Of a stretch of DNA of 5,420 nt, positions 5,238 through 5,420 are shown in pieces. The notes under the pieces are model-generated. The model searched no databases. It was not told the origin of the DNA and was given only the letters and a program-made list of their open reading frames with translations. The stretch is from the NCBI GenBank assembly GCA_016292335.1, contig JAECRX010000024.1:1-5420 (forward strand). The letters run 5' to 3'. The stretch comes from Candidatus Sifarchaeum subterraneum (GTDB lineage: Archaea > Asgardarchaeota > Sifarchaeia > Sifarchaeales > Sifarchaeaceae). Within the stretch, counting starts at the first letter, position 1. Every line of letters begins with the position of its first letter. The position numbers and the translations under genes were made by a program.

Positions 5238-5420
5238 GTAATGAATCTCGGGCCTCAGCAATGTTTTGAAACGCTTTATTTCTATCCCTCTTTGGTGGAT
5301 ATATTCTGCTGTAAGAATTGTAGGACAAGAGGCCTGTATGAGCGGTGCTGCGATGACGCGGGGACTTACTGATTTATCAACGAGTAGTTCACAGAGATGT
5401 GACTTCCTCCCCTCCCTGAA
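5208..5420 (-). CDS. Possible C-terminal part of a convergent minus-strand gene, unknown
   Basis: The minus strand is open from the right edge for 70 codons to TGA at 5208-5210, with the start outside the window. The encoded tail includes ILTAEYIHQRGIEIKRF and ends RPEIHYTDKSVWPLT. It resembles ordinary soluble protein, but I recognise no family. This stretch is visibly richer in G and C than the neighbouring genes, which could mean foreign origin. A U-rich stretch follows the stop. Its last residues are echoed in the repeat at 1563-1599, which hints at a multicopy or mobile gene. A plus-strand frame (5245-5420, with an ATG at 5338) is also open here, so coding strand and coding status are uncertain. 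Confidence 0.3.
   Translation of the reverse strand, partial: FREGRKSHLCELLVDKSVSPRVIAAPLIQASCPTILTAEYIHQRGIEIKRFKTLLRPEIHYTDKSVWPLT

Noticed and set aside
324..5272. The 12-base string ATGTTTTGAAAC occurs at 324-335 and 5261-5272
   Set aside because: One such 12-base coincidence is expected in a window of this size, and the flanks do not match.
5350..5419. Box C/D-like motifs: GCGATGA (5350-5356) and CTGA (5369-5372), then GATGTGA and CTGA (5416-5419)
   Set aside because: Both C-type boxes deviate from RUGAUGA, the middle spacer of 23 bases is long for an archaeal guide RNA, and no terminal stem can be checked at the window edge.
5245..5420. Plus-strand open frame with an ATG at 5338, a TATA-like GATATATT (near 5298-5305) and nearby GAGG
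   Set aside because: Overlaps the longer minus-strand open frame, which has a U-rich end signal and a partial echo in the first repeat copy. The plus frame is possible but less supported.

Overview
The window looks archaeal. The strongest evidence is the gene at 4679-5167, which has the recognisable sequence of the archaeal NYN/PIN-like family known as TIGR00288. Supporting signs are TATA-box promoters at the usual archaeal distance, two starts consistent with leaderless transcripts, U-rich rather than bacterial-style termination after the first gene, and AT-rich, AGA-rich coding sequence. A lineage such as the Asgard archaea would fit the taste for long coiled-coil proteins, but nothing here proves it.

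Layout from left to right. Positions 1-120 are open in one forward frame that ends in a hydrophobic segment, possibly the tail of a membrane-protein gene cut by the window edge. Positions 121-716 are AT-rich and mostly non-coding, with one clean 8-bp hairpin (215-235) and a possible leaderless 30-codon gene (475-567). Positions 717-1232 encode a 171-residue helical protein with a C-terminal winged helix. Positions 1233-1828 are a long gap containing the first copy of a roughly 37-bp repeat (1563-1599) and a good TATA box (1769-1778). Positions 1844-4651 encode a very long coiled-coil protein (935 residues) that also ends in a winged helix. Eighteen to 27 bases later on the same strand comes the NYN-domain gene (4679-5167). 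A second copy of the repeat follows at 5201-5237. The right edge (5208-5420) is open on the minus strand and may be the tail of a convergent gene.

The core is a two-gene unit: a rod of more than 100 nm with a DNA-binding-type domain at its C-terminus, co-directional with a small basic NYN protein whose usual acidic metal-binding residues are mostly replaced. The upstream 171-residue protein has the same plan as the long protein (N-terminal helical domain, then a related winged helix) without the extended rod, so the two look like short and long members of one family. I do not recognise a characterised system of this kind. A DNA-tethering or scaffold role with an RNA-binding or metal-binding partner is inference only.
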